Notes: a model not told the origin generated them from the letters alone. A stretch of DNA of 64,000 nucleotides from Shinella curvata (GCF_022899935.1 NZ_JALJCJ010000001.1:704053-768052), one strand, 5' to 3'. Positions 8,621 through 18,008 are shown, counted from the first letter of the stretch. Numbers and translations: made by a program.

Positions 8621-9435
8621 GGGCGAATTCCCGCGGCCGGCCTGCTTGCGCGCAGATGAGTGGGACAATGCTCTCCGCTGTCAAGAACCTTCTGCATGGC
8701 GGTCCAGGTGCGGATGTTCTTGGCGACATAGACCTCGCCGACGGCCGCAACAGCCTCCGCATAGAGCGGCCCTTTCAGCCGCGCCAGTTCGCCGCGCGCC
8801 ACGTCGCGATACCAGGCATTGCGGCTCTCCGCGATGCCGTCGGCAAAGCCCGCCTGCGCCATCGCCCGCAGATATCGGCACGACGACGCCATGCCGAAGC
8901 TCAGCCCTTCTGCGGCGATATAGTCCTGCATATCGGGGCTCGGTTCGCCGTCATGACCAATCAACCAATCCGAAGCGGCAAGCACACCGCCGGGCTTCAG
9001 CACGCGGAACAGTTCCGCAAACAGCGCCTCCTTGTCCGGCACATGGATCATCGCATCCTTGGAGAAGACGACGTCGAAGGCACCGTCATCGAACGGCAAC
9101 CGTCCCGGCGGGCTCGCGATGAACCGCGCGATGGACGAAAGCCCCTGCGCCACCGCAGCCGCCTTCGCCCGTTCGATGACGGGTTGCTCGACATCGTAGC
9201 CGACGATCTCCGCCGGACGGTAGGTCCTGGCGATATGCAGCGTGATGCCGCCGGCGCCGCAGCCGAAATCGAGAATGGACTTGCCCGTGAGATCGATGCC
9301 CGCAAGCACGCGATCGACTTCAGCCGGGCCGCCGGGCGAAAGATAGCCCTCGCCCCACATCACGCCGAGGAAGCGGATCGCCGCCTCGTCATATTCGGGT
9401 TCCGCCGCTGCACCATCCTCGACTGCCGCCGTCAT
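8617..9435 (-). CDS. Class I SAM-dependent methyltransferase
   Basis: A 272-aa cytosolic methyltransferase. The SAM-binding motif I is ILDFGCGAGG (about residues 54-63), an acidic residue follows in GYDVEQ, and motif post-I reads VVFSKDAMIHVPDKEALF. This region resembles phosphoethanolamine/sarcosine-type N-methyltransferases, so a small amine is a plausible acceptor. It is the first gene of a leftward unit with the BetI-like regulator and the binding protein, and it is divergent from the FAD oxidoreductase operon. A methyltransferase next to a predicted demethylase is curious. It may act on a pathway intermediate or have a different role. Confidence 0.75.
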   Translation of the reverse strand: MTAAVEDGAAAEPEYDEAAIRFLGVMWGEGYLSPGGPAEVDRVLAGIDLTGKSILDFGCGAGGITLHIARTYRPAEIVGYDVEQPVIERAKAAAVAQGLSSIARFIASPPGRLPFDDGAFDVVFSKDAMIHVPDKEALFAELFRVLKPGGVLAASDWLIGHDGEPSPDMQDYIAAEGLSFGMASSCRYLRAMAQAGFADGIAESRNAWYRDVARGELARLKGPLYAEAVAAVGEVYVAKNIRTWTAMQKVLDSGEHCPTHLRASRPAAGIRP

Positions 9436-9523
9436 GGCTTCCCTGCTCTTGCGGCCGCATGGCCGGTGCGCTTTCCAATGGATCGAAATTCTAGCGCATA
9501 ATCAGGCGATTGCAAGATACTTG

Positions 9524-9539
9524 CTGAATGATCATTCAG
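9524..9539. promoter_or_regulatory. Predicted TetR/BetI-type operator, copy 2 (perfect palindrome)
   Basis: CTGAATGATCATTCAG is a perfect 16-bp palindrome in the 163-bp divergent region between the methyltransferase (start 9435) and the first FAD oxidoreductase (start 9599). It shares the TGAATG-N2-CRTTCA core with the site at 3371-3386. The BetI-like repressor encoded nearby is the obvious candidate ligand. Confidence 0.65.
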
Positions 9540-9598
9540 AATATCTGGACAACATTTTGCTTTTGATGCAGCTTTTAGAAACAAGGGAGACATCAAAA

Positions 9599-11218
9599 AT
9601 GCAAAAGTACGATGCCCTGATCGTCGGCGGCGGCCATAACGGGCTGGTAACGGCCTGTTATCTCCAGCGCGCCGGCCTCAACGTTCTCGTCGTGGAAAAG
9701 AACGGCTGGGTCGGCGGTGCAGCCACCAGCCGCGAGCTGACGCCCGGCTTCCTTTACTCCAACTGTTCCTATGTGTGCTCGCTGTTTAGGCCGGAGATCA
9801 TGCGCGATCTCGAATTGCCGAAACACGGCCTGCAGGTGATCTCCTATGAAGGCGGCGCGGTCTTCACCCGCGACGGCGACTACCTCGCCTCCTACCGCGA
9901 CCACGACAGCCACCGCCGCGAATTCGCCCGCTACTCGAAACGCGATGCGGAAGCCTACGAGCGTTATGCCCGCGACGTGACGCGCCAGTGCCGCTTCATC
10001 CAGCCGCTCCTGATGCGCACCGCGCCCGACCCGTTCGGTTTCCGCCCGCGCGATATCTCGGAGCTGCTCTATCTCGCCAAGAAGTTCGGCGAATTCAGCC
10101 CGCACGAAATGGCCGAGACGCTGCGCTTCTGGACCATGTCGATCTCCGACTTTCTCGACGAATATTTCGAGACCGACGTCATCAAGGCCTATCTCGCGCT
10201 GTCGGGCATCATCGGCACCGCACTCGGCCCGATGTCGCCCGGCACGGCCTATGTCCTCCTCCACCACTATATGGGCGAAGTCGACGGCTCCGTCGGCGCC
10301 TGGGGCTATGCCCGCGGCGGCATGGGCGCGGTGACGCAAGCACTGTCCCGCTCCTTCCAGGCCTCCGGCGGCACGATCCGCACGGATGCGGAAGTCTCGA
10401 AAATCCTGACACGCGGCGGCCGTACCACCGGCGTCGTGCTGGCCAATGGCGATGAGGTGCGCGCCGATCTCGTCGTCTCCAATGCCGATGTGAAGCGCAC
10501 CTTCTTGAAGCTCGTCGAAGAGACGGACCTGCCCGGCGACTTCGTCCACCGCGTCAAGCATTTCAAGATGCGCGGCTCCTCCGGCAAAGTGAACATCGCG
10601 CTCGACAGCCTGCCGGAATTTCCGGCGCTGCCCGAAGGCTCGAACTGCATTCGCGGCGACATGCATTTCACCGACAGTATCGAGCGCATGGAACGTGGCT
10701 ACGACGCCTGGAAGGCCGGACGCTGGTCAGCCGATCCCTTCCTCGACATGATGATCCCCACCTTGCTCGACCCGACCATGACCTCGCCCGGCAAACATTT
10801 CATGAGCTGCTTCGTGCAATATTGCCCGCCGAAGGTGGAAGGTCGCGACTGGACGGACGCAGACCGCGACGCCTTCGCCGAGACGGTCATCAGCCAGATA
10901 TCAGATTATTCGCCCGGCTTCCGCGACCGCATCGTGCATATGGAAGTGCGCACGCCGCGCGAGATCGAGGCGGAAGTCGGCCTCACCGAGGGCAATATCT
11001 TCCAGGGCGAATTGACCTTCGACCAGCTGCTCTTCAACCGGCCAGTGCCCGGCTATGCGCAATACCGCAGCCCCATCCATGGGCTCTATATGTGCGGCTC
11101 CTCCACCCATCCGGGCGGCGGGGTGATGGGCGCGCCCGGCCGCAACGCCGCCGCCGAAATCCTGCGTGACCTCAAGCGTGCCCCCGAACAGATGAGCAAA
11201 GCCCATGACGTCATTTGA
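9599..11218 (+). CDS. FAD-dependent oxidoreductase, phytoene-dehydrogenase/PYROXD2-like (first of two)
   Basis: A 539-aa flavoprotein. The N-terminal Rossmann motif is IVGGGHNGLVTA (about residues 8-19) with the ribose-binding glutamate in VVEKNGWVGG. A second conserved FAD region near the C-terminus reads MCGSSTHPGGGVMGAPG. The family includes carotenoid desaturases and the uncharacterised PYROXD2-like oxidoreductases; a carotenoid role is unlikely because no other carotenoid gene is present. The ATG at 9599 lies 9 nt after AAGGGAG. Its 3' end overlaps the next FAD gene by 14 bp. Position and operator point to oxidation of the imported amine or a derivative. Confidence 0.8.
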   Translation: MQKYDALIVGGGHNGLVTACYLQRAGLNVLVVEKNGWVGGAATSRELTPGFLYSNCSYVCSLFRPEIMRDLELPKHGLQVISYEGGAVFTRDGDYLASYRDHDSHRREFARYSKRDAEAYERYARDVTRQCRFIQPLLMRTAPDPFGFRPRDISELLYLAKKFGEFSPHEMAETLRFWTMSISDFLDEYFETDVIKAYLALSGIIGTALGPMSPGTAYVLLHHYMGEVDGSVGAWGYARGGMGAVTQALSRSFQASGGTIRTDAEVSKILTRGGRTTGVVLANGDEVRADLVVSNADVKRTFLKLVEETDLPGDFVHRVKHFKMRGSSGKVNIALDSLPEFPALPEGSNCIRGDMHFTDSIERMERGYDAWKAGRWSADPFLDMMIPTLLDPTMTSPGKHFMSCFVQYCPPKVEGRDWTDADRDAFAETVISQISDYSPGFRDRIVHMEVRTPREIEAEVGLTEGNIFQGELTFDQLLFNRPVPGYAQYRSPIHGLYMCGSSTHPGGGVMGAPGRNAAAEILRDLKRAPEQMSKAHDVI

Positions 11219-12761
11219 TGCCATCGTGATCGGCGCCGGCCACAACGGCCTTGCCGCCGCCACCCGCCTCGCCAAGGGCGGCCGCCGCGTTCTGGTGCTG
11301 GAAGCGGCAAACGAACCGGGCGGCGCCACGCGTGGCCGGGAATTTTCACCCGGCTTCCGTTCCGCCGGCCTCGCCCATCTCGTCAACCGGCTGGATGCGG
11401 AAGTCGCCAAGGATATCGGCCTCGACCTCAAGGGCCATGAAACGCTGCTGCCGACGACGGTGCTCGACGGTTCCGGCAAGGCGATCACGCTCAACGGTGC
11501 CTATGGCGAGAGCATCGACGGCGTCTCCGCTGAGGAACAAGCCGCCTTTGCGGCGATGCGCAAGAAACTCATCTTCCAGGCGGGTATCCTGAAACGCTTC
11601 CTGCGCCGCCCGCCGCCGCAGATCGGCGCGGTCTCGCTCGGCGATCTCTCGACCCTTGCCGGCGCCGGTCTCAGCCTGATCCGCAAGGGTCGCAGCGAGG
11701 GCCGCGATTTCCTGCGCATGCTGTTGATGAACGTCGCCGACGTCACCGACGAATACCTGACGGACGACCGCCTCAAGGGCCTACTCGCCTTCGACGCGAC
11801 GCTCGGCATCCATCTCGGCCCGCGCTCGCCAACTTCCCTGCTCGGCCTCTATTACCGCCTGACCGGTGACGTCGCCGGCCGCACAGGCGGGCAGTTCGTA
11901 CCGTCAGGCGGCATGGCGAGCATCGCCCCCGCCTTCCGGAGCGCGGCGGAAAAAGCAGGCGTCACCATCCGCTGCGCGACACCCGTGGCCCGCATTCTCG
12001 CCGATCGCGGCCGTGCCAGCGGCGTCGTTCTCGGCGACGGCACGGAGATCACGGCACCCGTCGTCGTTTCGGCGGTGCATCCGCAGACGACGTTCCTGCG
12101 CCTCGTCGATCCCGCCGAAAGCGGCACCGGCTTCGTGCGCTCGGTGAAGAACGTGCGCAGCCACGGCAATGTCGCCAAGCTCGATCTTGCACTGGACCGC
12201 ATCCCCGATTTCACCGGCCTGCCGGCGGAGGCCCGCAACGGCCGCATCGTGCTGGTGCGCTCGAAGGAACAGGTCGAGACGGCCTTCAACCCGGCGAAAT
12301 ACGGCGAATTCTCCACCGACCCGGTCATGGAGATCACGCTGCCGAGCCTCTCCGACCCGTCGCTTGCACCCTCCGGGGCCTGCACGCTGTCCGCACTCGT
12401 GCAATATGCGCCCTACCGTCTCAAGGCCGGCTGGGAGCATGGCAAACCGGCCTTCCTCAAGATCGTGCTGGAGGTGCTGGAGCGCAACGCGCCCGGCATC
12501 GGCAAATCCATCCTCGCCGCCAATCTAATGACGCCGGTCGATATCGAGGCGGAATACAATCTGCCCGGCGGCCACTGGCATCACGGCGAATTGCAGGCCG
12601 ACCAGCTGTTGGTCAACCGCCCGACGGGGGCGGCATCCGGCTACAAGACGCCGATCGAGGGCCTCTATCTCGCCAGCGCCGGCGCGCATCCGGGCGGCGG
12701 CATTTCCGGCCTGCCGGGCTGGAACGCCGCGCGCCACATCCTTTCGGGAGCGACAGCATGA
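11205..12761 (+). CDS. FAD-dependent oxidoreductase, phytoene-dehydrogenase-like (second of two)
   Basis: A 518-aa paralogue-like partner of the previous gene, with IGAGHNGLAAATRLAKGG at the N-terminus and an ASAGAHPGGGISGLPGWN motif near the C-terminus. It overlaps the upstream gene by 14 bp and the downstream GcvT-like gene by ATGA, so all are translated together. Two related but clearly diverged flavoproteins in one operon suggest either two successive oxidations or a heteromeric enzyme. No membrane anchor or signal is visible, so it is cytosolic. Confidence 0.8.
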   Translation: MTSFDAIVIGAGHNGLAAATRLAKGGRRVLVLEAANEPGGATRGREFSPGFRSAGLAHLVNRLDAEVAKDIGLDLKGHETLLPTTVLDGSGKAITLNGAYGESIDGVSAEEQAAFAAMRKKLIFQAGILKRFLRRPPPQIGAVSLGDLSTLAGAGLSLIRKGRSEGRDFLRMLLMNVADVTDEYLTDDRLKGLLAFDATLGIHLGPRSPTSLLGLYYRLTGDVAGRTGGQFVPSGGMASIAPAFRSAAEKAGVTIRCATPVARILADRGRASGVVLGDGTEITAPVVVSAVHPQTTFLRLVDPAESGTGFVRSVKNVRSHGNVAKLDLALDRIPDFTGLPAEARNGRIVLVRSKEQVETAFNPAKYGEFSTDPVMEITLPSLSDPSLAPSGACTLSALVQYAPYRLKAGWEHGKPAFLKIVLEVLERNAPGIGKSILAANLMTPVDIEAEYNLPGGHWHHGELQADQLLVNRPTGAASGYKTPIEGLYLASAGAHPGGGISGLPGWNAARHILSGATA

Positions 12762-13990
12762 ACGCCATGACGAAATCCGCCGCCGACCTGCGCCGCGCCG
12801 CCCGCGACCACATCCGTGTGCCCCGTCTCGAAACGCCGTTCCACGAGCGCCTCATGGCGATCAGCGAGGTCAACGACTGGTACAATTGGGCGGGATACAA
12901 GGCGCCGCATTCGCTGACCGACGGCGAGCTCGAATATTTCGCCATCCGCTCCACCGCCGCGCTATTCGACATTTCCCCCATGGTGAAATACCGCATCGCC
13001 GGTCCGGATGCGGAACGCTACCTCAATCGCCTGACGCTGCGCGATGTGCGAAAACTCGGCGTCAACCGCGTGCACTACACCGCCTGGTGCGACGACCACG
13101 GCCATGTGCTCGACGACGGCACGCTGTTCCGGCTCGGCGAACAGGAGTTCCGCGTCTGCTGCCAGGAGCGCCACCTGCCCTGGCTGCTCGACAGCGCTTT
13201 CGGCTTCACGGTCGACATCCGCGAGGAGACGGAGGAAATCGCCGGTCTCGCGCTGCAAGGCCCGACCAGCTATGCCGTGCTGCGCGATGCCGGCTTTGCC
13301 GGCGTGGAACGGCTGAAACCCTTCGATATCGCCACCTTCCCGCATGAGGGCGGCGAAGTCACGATCTCGCGCACCGGCTTTACCGGCGATCTCGGTTACG
13401 AACTCTTTGTACCGCGCGCCAGAGCGCTCTCGCTCTGGGATCGGCTGTGGGCGGCCGGCGAGCTCCATGCGATCCGCGCCATCGGTTACGGCGCGCTGAA
13501 CCAGACGCGCATCGAGGCGGGCTTCATCGTCGCCAATGCGGATTTCATGACAGCCGAGGCGGCCCTGCGCGCCGATCGCGTGCGCATGCCGGACGAAATC
13601 GGCCTCGACTGGCTGGTCGATCCGGACAAGCCGAACTTCAACGGCCGCCGCGCCATCCTCGATGCGCGGCGGAATCAGACTCTCAAGCACATCCTGGTAG
13701 GCCTTGAAATCGAAGGGAATATTTCCGCCGAACACGCCATCGTCTACCACAGGCAGAAGCATGAAGCAGGCCTCGTCACCGCCGCGACCTGGTCACCGAC
13801 GGCCAAGCGCAACATCGCCATTGCCAGCCTGGAGCGGCCCTACGGCTCGAAGTTCACCGAAGACCTCTGGGTCGAGATCTATGCGATGCGAGAGTTGAAA
13901 TACCAGAAGATGATGAAGCGCGCGAAGATCGTGCCCCGCCCCTTCGTCAAGCTCCCCCGCCGCACGGCCACTCCGCCGGGCCTCAAATAA
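12758..13990 (+). CDS. GcvT/DmdA-like aminomethyltransferase (predicted folate-dependent demethylase)
   Basis: A 410-aa protein of the glycine-cleavage T-protein fold. Recognisable segments are RSTAALFDISPMVKYRIAGP (early domain), LQGPTSY, and ISRTGFTGDLGYELFVP, a classical GcvT motif in the folate-binding region. Relatives (GcvT, DmdA, LigM, sarcosine and dimethylglycine dehydrogenase C-domains) transfer a one-carbon unit to tetrahydrofolate. Being stand-alone and next to two FAD oxidoreductases, it probably takes a methyl or methylene group from a substrate rather than serving glycine cleavage; no gcvH or gcvP is nearby. It overlaps the preceding gene by ATGA. Confidence 0.8.
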   Translation: MNAMTKSAADLRRAARDHIRVPRLETPFHERLMAISEVNDWYNWAGYKAPHSLTDGELEYFAIRSTAALFDISPMVKYRIAGPDAERYLNRLTLRDVRKLGVNRVHYTAWCDDHGHVLDDGTLFRLGEQEFRVCCQERHLPWLLDSAFGFTVDIREETEEIAGLALQGPTSYAVLRDAGFAGVERLKPFDIATFPHEGGEVTISRTGFTGDLGYELFVPRARALSLWDRLWAAGELHAIRAIGYGALNQTRIEAGFIVANADFMTAEAALRADRVRMPDEIGLDWLVDPDKPNFNGRRAILDARRNQTLKHILVGLEIEGNISAEHAIVYHRQKHEAGLVTAATWSPTAKRNIAIASLERPYGSKFTEDLWVEIYAMRELKYQKMMKRAKIVPRPFVKLPRRTATPPGLK

Positions 13991-14236
13991 ATGGACGAGG
14001 AAACCCGCCGCAACTGGGAGATCATCGCCATGCCACCCGGCGCCGAATGGTCCGGGCGCGCGCGTTATGCGGCGGCGATGTATTTCTGCCAGCGCGGCGA
14101 GATGGCGCCGGAGGTGCTGGAAATCTACCGCATCTGTTCGCGGCTCGATGCGGAGGATCCGGTCTCCGTGCTGCGCCGCTGGCATGTGGGTGCGGAATGG
14201 ATCGAGAGGCTCGAGGCTTTCCGCCAGTCAGGTTGA
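13991..14236 (+). CDS. Hypothetical protein (81 aa), last gene of the FAD/GcvT operon
   Basis: The ATG follows the GcvT-like stop without a gap, so it is almost certainly cotranslated. The protein is soluble, with many Arg, Glu and Trp residues (WEIIAMPPGAEWSGRARYAA at the start). No motif, signal or membrane segment is recognised. Its 3' end overlaps the convergent AcrR-like gene by 9 bp. It may be a small accessory subunit of the oxidoreductase/demethylase set; this is inference from position only. Confidence 0.6.
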   Translation: MDEETRRNWEIIAMPPGAEWSGRARYAAAMYFCQRGEMAPEVLEIYRICSRLDAEDPVSVLRRWHVGAEWIERLEAFRQSG

Positions 14237-14851
14237 CGGTGTAGGCGCTGAGTAGGTGGCAAAAAGCCGACGCAGCGCATCCTTGCCTTCGCTGGCGATA
14301 TCGAACCGGCGGCCGAACAGCAGCCATTCAGAGCACAGGCCCTTGATGACCCAGCGCAGCATCGAGGCGGCCGAACGCGGCGTCCAAGCGCCGCCGAGCT
14401 TGCCCTGCCCCTGCGCTTTCACGAAGGCCGCCTCCAGCGCCTGCATGTGCTCGTCGTCGATATCGTTCTGCCGCTCGGAAATGACGGCGAATTCGCCGGT
14501 GTGGTCGCAACGCAGGAGAATGGAAAGGATACGCTGGCGGTGCTCGTCCTCGGCCAGCAGCTCCAGCCATTCGCGGCCGACCCGTTCGAGCACGCCGAAG
14601 ACATCGGCATTCTCGGCTTCCAGTTCGCGGGCGATCAGCTCTTCCTGCGGCATAGGCAGCGAATTGTAGAGTTCCAGCACCAGATCCGCCCGGTTGGCGA
14701 AGTGCCAGTAGATGGCGCCGCGGGTAACCCCCGCGGCGCGCGCCACATCCTCCATGGAGGCATGGGCGACACCTTTTTCGTAGAAGACCTTTTCCGCCGC
14801 CAGAAGGATTTGCTGGCGGGTTTCCTTGGCCTCTGCCTTGGTCCGGCGCAT
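14228..14851 (-). CDS. TetR-family repressor, AcrR/TtgR-like, of the RND efflux operon
   Basis: A 207-aa regulator with an N-terminal HTH (MEDVARAAGVTRGAIYWHFA, about residues 37-56) that matches the AcrR/TtgR/BepR group closely, and a helical drug-binding domain behind it. It is the third gene of the adaptor-pump-regulator operon, 5 bp after the pump stop, unlike the usual divergent arrangement. Its likely operator is the 24-bp palindrome at 19395-19418 upstream of the adaptor, which would make the operon autoregulated and inducible by pump substrates. Confidence 0.85.
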   Translation of the reverse strand: MRRTKAEAKETRQQILLAAEKVFYEKGVAHASMEDVARAAGVTRGAIYWHFANRADLVLELYNSLPMPQEELIARELEAENADVFGVLERVGREWLELLAEDEHRQRILSILLRCDHTGEFAVISERQNDIDDEHMQALEAAFVKAQGQGKLGGAWTPRSAASMLRWVIKGLCSEWLLFGRRFDIASEGKDALRRLFATYSAPTPST

Positions 14852-14856
14852 GGCGC

Positions 14857-17800
14857 CTACTCCGCCGGGCTTGTTGCCGCCGGAGCCGGCTCCTCGTTTT
14901 TCTTTTTGCCGTAGCCGAACAGCTTCATCACGAAGACGAAGAAGACCGGCACGAAGAAGACGGCGAGCACGGTGGCGGTGATCATGCCGCCCATCACGCC
15001 GGTACCGATGGCGCGCTGGCTGCCCGAGCTTGCGCCGGTGGCGATCGCGAGCGGCAAAACGCCGAGCGTGAAGGCGAGCGAGGTCATCAGGATCGGGCGG
15101 AAGCGCAGGTGGCAGGCCTCGATGGTCGCATCGATCAGCGACTTGCCGTCCTCCATCAACTCCTTGGCGAACTCGATGATCAGGATCGCGTTCTTCGCCG
15201 ACAGGCCGATGATCGCGATCAGGCCCACCTTGAAGTACACGTCGTTCGACATGTCGCGCAATGTCACCGCGATGACCGCACCGATGACGCCGAGCGGCAC
15301 GACGAGGATGACCGCGAACGGGATCGACCAGCTTTCATAGAGTGCGGCGAGGCACAGGAACACCAGGAGGATCGACAGGCCAACCAGGATCGGTGCCTGT
15401 GAGCCGGACTGGATTTCCTGCAGCGACTGGCCCGTCCATTCATAGCCGAAGCCCGGCGGAAGCTGGGCGGCAAGCCGCTGCATTTCCGCAATCGCGTCAC
15501 CGGAGGAGAAGCCCGGCTTCGTGTCGCCGCTGAAGCGGACGGAGGGATAGCCGTTGTAGCCGACCGTCTGGGTCGGCGCCATCGTCCACTCCGCCGTTGC
15601 GAAGGCGGAGATCGGCACCATGCCGCCGGAGGCGTTCCTCACATTGAGGTTCAGGAGATCGGCCACCTGCATGCGTTCGTTCTGGTCCGCCTGGACCGTC
15701 ACGCGCTGCATGCGCCCGGCATTCGGGAAGTCGTTGACATAGGTCGAGCCGAGATTGGTCGAGATCGTCGTGTTGATGTCGGCGAAGGTCACACCGAAGG
15801 TGTTGGCCTTTTCGCGGTCGATCACGACATTGACCTGGGCCGCGTCCGGCATGCCTTCGACGCGCACGCCCACCACGACATTGCTCTGGGCAGCGAGGCC
15901 GAGAAGCTGGTCGCGCGCGGCCGAGAGCGCCTGCTGGCCAAGACCGGCGCGGTCCTGGAGGCGGAACGAGAAGCCGCCCGTGGTGCCGAGCCCCTGGATC
16001 GGCGGCGGCGACAGCGCGAAGCTGATCGCATCCTTGATCTGGCTCATCGCCATACTCGCCCGGCCGGCAATCGACTGTGCTGCATCCTCCGGACCGCGTT
16101 CGGACCAGTCTTTCAGCGTCACGAAGGCAAGACCGGCATTCTGGCCCGCACCGAAGAAGGAGAAGCCGTTGATGCCGACGATGGTGTCGACGGCTTTTTC
16201 CTGCCCGAAGATCTTTTCGGTCTGCGAGAGCACTTCGTCCGTACGGTGGCCGGTCGCTTCCGAGGGCAATTGCATCATGACGATCACGAAGCCTTGATCC
16301 TCGTCCGGTAGGAACGACGACGGCAGCTTCATGAACATGTAGCCGAGACCCACGAGGATCGCGAGATAGATCACCATCACGCGGCCCGTGCGGCGCACGA
16401 GCCAACCCACGCTGCCGCTATAGGCATGCGAGGTACGGTCGAAACCGCGGTTGAACCAGCCGAAGAAGCCGCGCTTGGTGTGGTGATGGCCCTTCGGCAC
16501 CTGCTTAAGGAAGCTGCCGGCAAGCGCCGGGGTCAGCGACAGCGCGAGGAAGGCCGAGAACAGGATCGAGACGACCATCGTCAGCGAGAACTGCTGATAG
16601 ATGACGCCCACGGCGCCGGGGAAGAAGCCCATCGGAATGAACACCGAGGCGAGCACCAGCGTGATGCCGATGACGGCGCCGGTGATCTGCTTCATCGCCT
16701 TGCGTGTCGCCTCCTTCGGCGGCAGCCCCTCTTCCGACATGATGCGCTCGACGTTTTCGACGACGATGATTGCATCGTCGACGAGAATGCCGATGGCGAG
16801 CACCATGGCGAACATGGTGAGCACGTTGATCGAGAAGCCCATGGCGAGCATGACGGCGCAGGTGCCGAGCAGCGCAACGGGCACGACGAGCGTCGGGATG
16901 ATCGTATAACGGATGTTCTGCAGGAACAGGAACATCACGAGGAACACGAGGCCGACGGCTTCGAGCAGCGTGTGCAGAACCTTCTCGATCGACACCTTCA
17001 CGAAGGGCGACGTGTCATAGGGGATCGAATATTCGAGGCCCGGCGGGAAGAACTTGGCAAGCTCGTCCATGCGCGCCTTGATCGCGGCCGAGGTTTCCAT
17101 CGCATTGCCGCTCGGCGAAAGCTGCACGCCGATGGCGGCGGACGGCTGGCCGTTGAGGCGGGTTGAGAAGGAATAGGTCTCGCCGCCCACTTCCACGCGC
17201 GCGACGTCGCGCAGGCGCACGGCGGAGCCGTCCGCATTGGCGCGCAGCACGATGGCGCCGAACTCTTCCGGCGTCGTCAGCTGACCGCGAATATTGACCG
17301 GAGCCGCGATCTGCTGGGTGATCGGATTGGGCTGCGCGCCGATGGAGCCGGCGGCGATCTGAGCGTTCTGCGCCTGCACGGCGGCCGTGATATCCGCAGC
17401 CGTCAGGTTGAGGCCGAGCATCTTGGCCGGATCGAGCCATACGCGCATCGAACGCTGGGTCGCAAAGAGCTGTGCGCGACCGACGCCGGGCACGCGCTGG
17501 ACTTCCGAGAGCACGTTGCGGTTCAGATAATCGCCGAGGCTGATGGCATCCATCGAGCCGTCCGTCGAGGTGAGCGAAACGATCAGCAGGAAGCCGGAGC
17601 CGGCCTCTTCGACCTGCACGCCCTGGCGGCGCACAGAATCGGGCAGGCGCGGTTCAACGCGACTGATGCGGTTCTGCACGTCGACGGACGCCTGCGACGG
17701 ATCGGTACCCGGCGCGAAGGTGATGTTGATTTCGGCCGAGCCCGAAGCACTCGAGGTCGACTCGAAATACAACATGCCCTCGACGCCGTTCAGCTCATCC

Positions 17801-17997
17801 TCGATGAGCTTGGTGACGCTCTGGTAGGTGTCCTGCGAGGACGCGCCGGAATAGGTGGTCGAGACCGAAATCTGCGGCGGGGCCACATCCGGATATTGCG
17901 AGATCGGCAGCAGCGGAATGGAGATGGCGCCGGCGATCATGATGAAGATCGCGACGACCCAGGCGAAAATCGGCCTGTCGATAAAGAAACTGGGCAT
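14857..17997 (-). CDS. RND multidrug efflux pump, inner-membrane subunit (AcrB/BepE-like, HAE1 family)
   Basis: A 1046-aa proton-driven exporter of hydrophobic drugs, bile salts or plant phenolics. It starts MPSFFIDRPIFAWVVAI, the typical N-terminus and first membrane helix of HAE1 pumps. The essential aspartate pair for proton relay is in LAIGILVDDAIIVVENVERI. The later helix with GLSAKNAILIIEFAKEL matches TM10, including its conserved Lys. Length is normal. It lies 11 bp after the adaptor gene. No outer-membrane TolC-type gene is present nearby, so a channel encoded elsewhere must be used. Confidence 0.93.
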   Translation of the reverse strand: MPSFFIDRPIFAWVVAIFIMIAGAISIPLLPISQYPDVAPPQISVSTTYSGASSQDTYQSVTKLIEDELNGVEGMLYFESTSSASGSAEINITFAPGTDPSQASVDVQNRISRVEPRLPDSVRRQGVQVEEAGSGFLLIVSLTSTDGSMDAISLGDYLNRNVLSEVQRVPGVGRAQLFATQRSMRVWLDPAKMLGLNLTAADITAAVQAQNAQIAAGSIGAQPNPITQQIAAPVNIRGQLTTPEEFGAIVLRANADGSAVRLRDVARVEVGGETYSFSTRLNGQPSAAIGVQLSPSGNAMETSAAIKARMDELAKFFPPGLEYSIPYDTSPFVKVSIEKVLHTLLEAVGLVFLVMFLFLQNIRYTIIPTLVVPVALLGTCAVMLAMGFSINVLTMFAMVLAIGILVDDAIIVVENVERIMSEEGLPPKEATRKAMKQITGAVIGITLVLASVFIPMGFFPGAVGVIYQQFSLTMVVSILFSAFLALSLTPALAGSFLKQVPKGHHHTKRGFFGWFNRGFDRTSHAYSGSVGWLVRRTGRVMVIYLAILVGLGYMFMKLPSSFLPDEDQGFVIVMMQLPSEATGHRTDEVLSQTEKIFGQEKAVDTIVGINGFSFFGAGQNAGLAFVTLKDWSERGPEDAAQSIAGRASMAMSQIKDAISFALSPPPIQGLGTTGGFSFRLQDRAGLGQQALSAARDQLLGLAAQSNVVVGVRVEGMPDAAQVNVVIDREKANTFGVTFADINTTISTNLGSTYVNDFPNAGRMQRVTVQADQNERMQVADLLNLNVRNASGGMVPISAFATAEWTMAPTQTVGYNGYPSVRFSGDTKPGFSSGDAIAEMQRLAAQLPPGFGYEWTGQSLQEIQSGSQAPILVGLSILLVFLCLAALYESWSIPFAVILVVPLGVIGAVIAVTLRDMSNDVYFKVGLIAIIGLSAKNAILIIEFAKELMEDGKSLIDATIEACHLRFRPILMTSLAFTLGVLPLAIATGASSGSQRAIGTGVMGGMITATVLAVFFVPVFFVFVMKLFGYGKKKNEEPAPAATSPAE

Positions 17998-18008
17998 CGT
18001 TCCGGTCC

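Noticed and set aside
9599-12761. Carotenoid biosynthesis (phytoene desaturase pair)
   Set aside because: The two FAD proteins resemble the desaturase superfamily, but no crtB, crtE or crtY-like gene is near and the neighbours point to amine catabolism.
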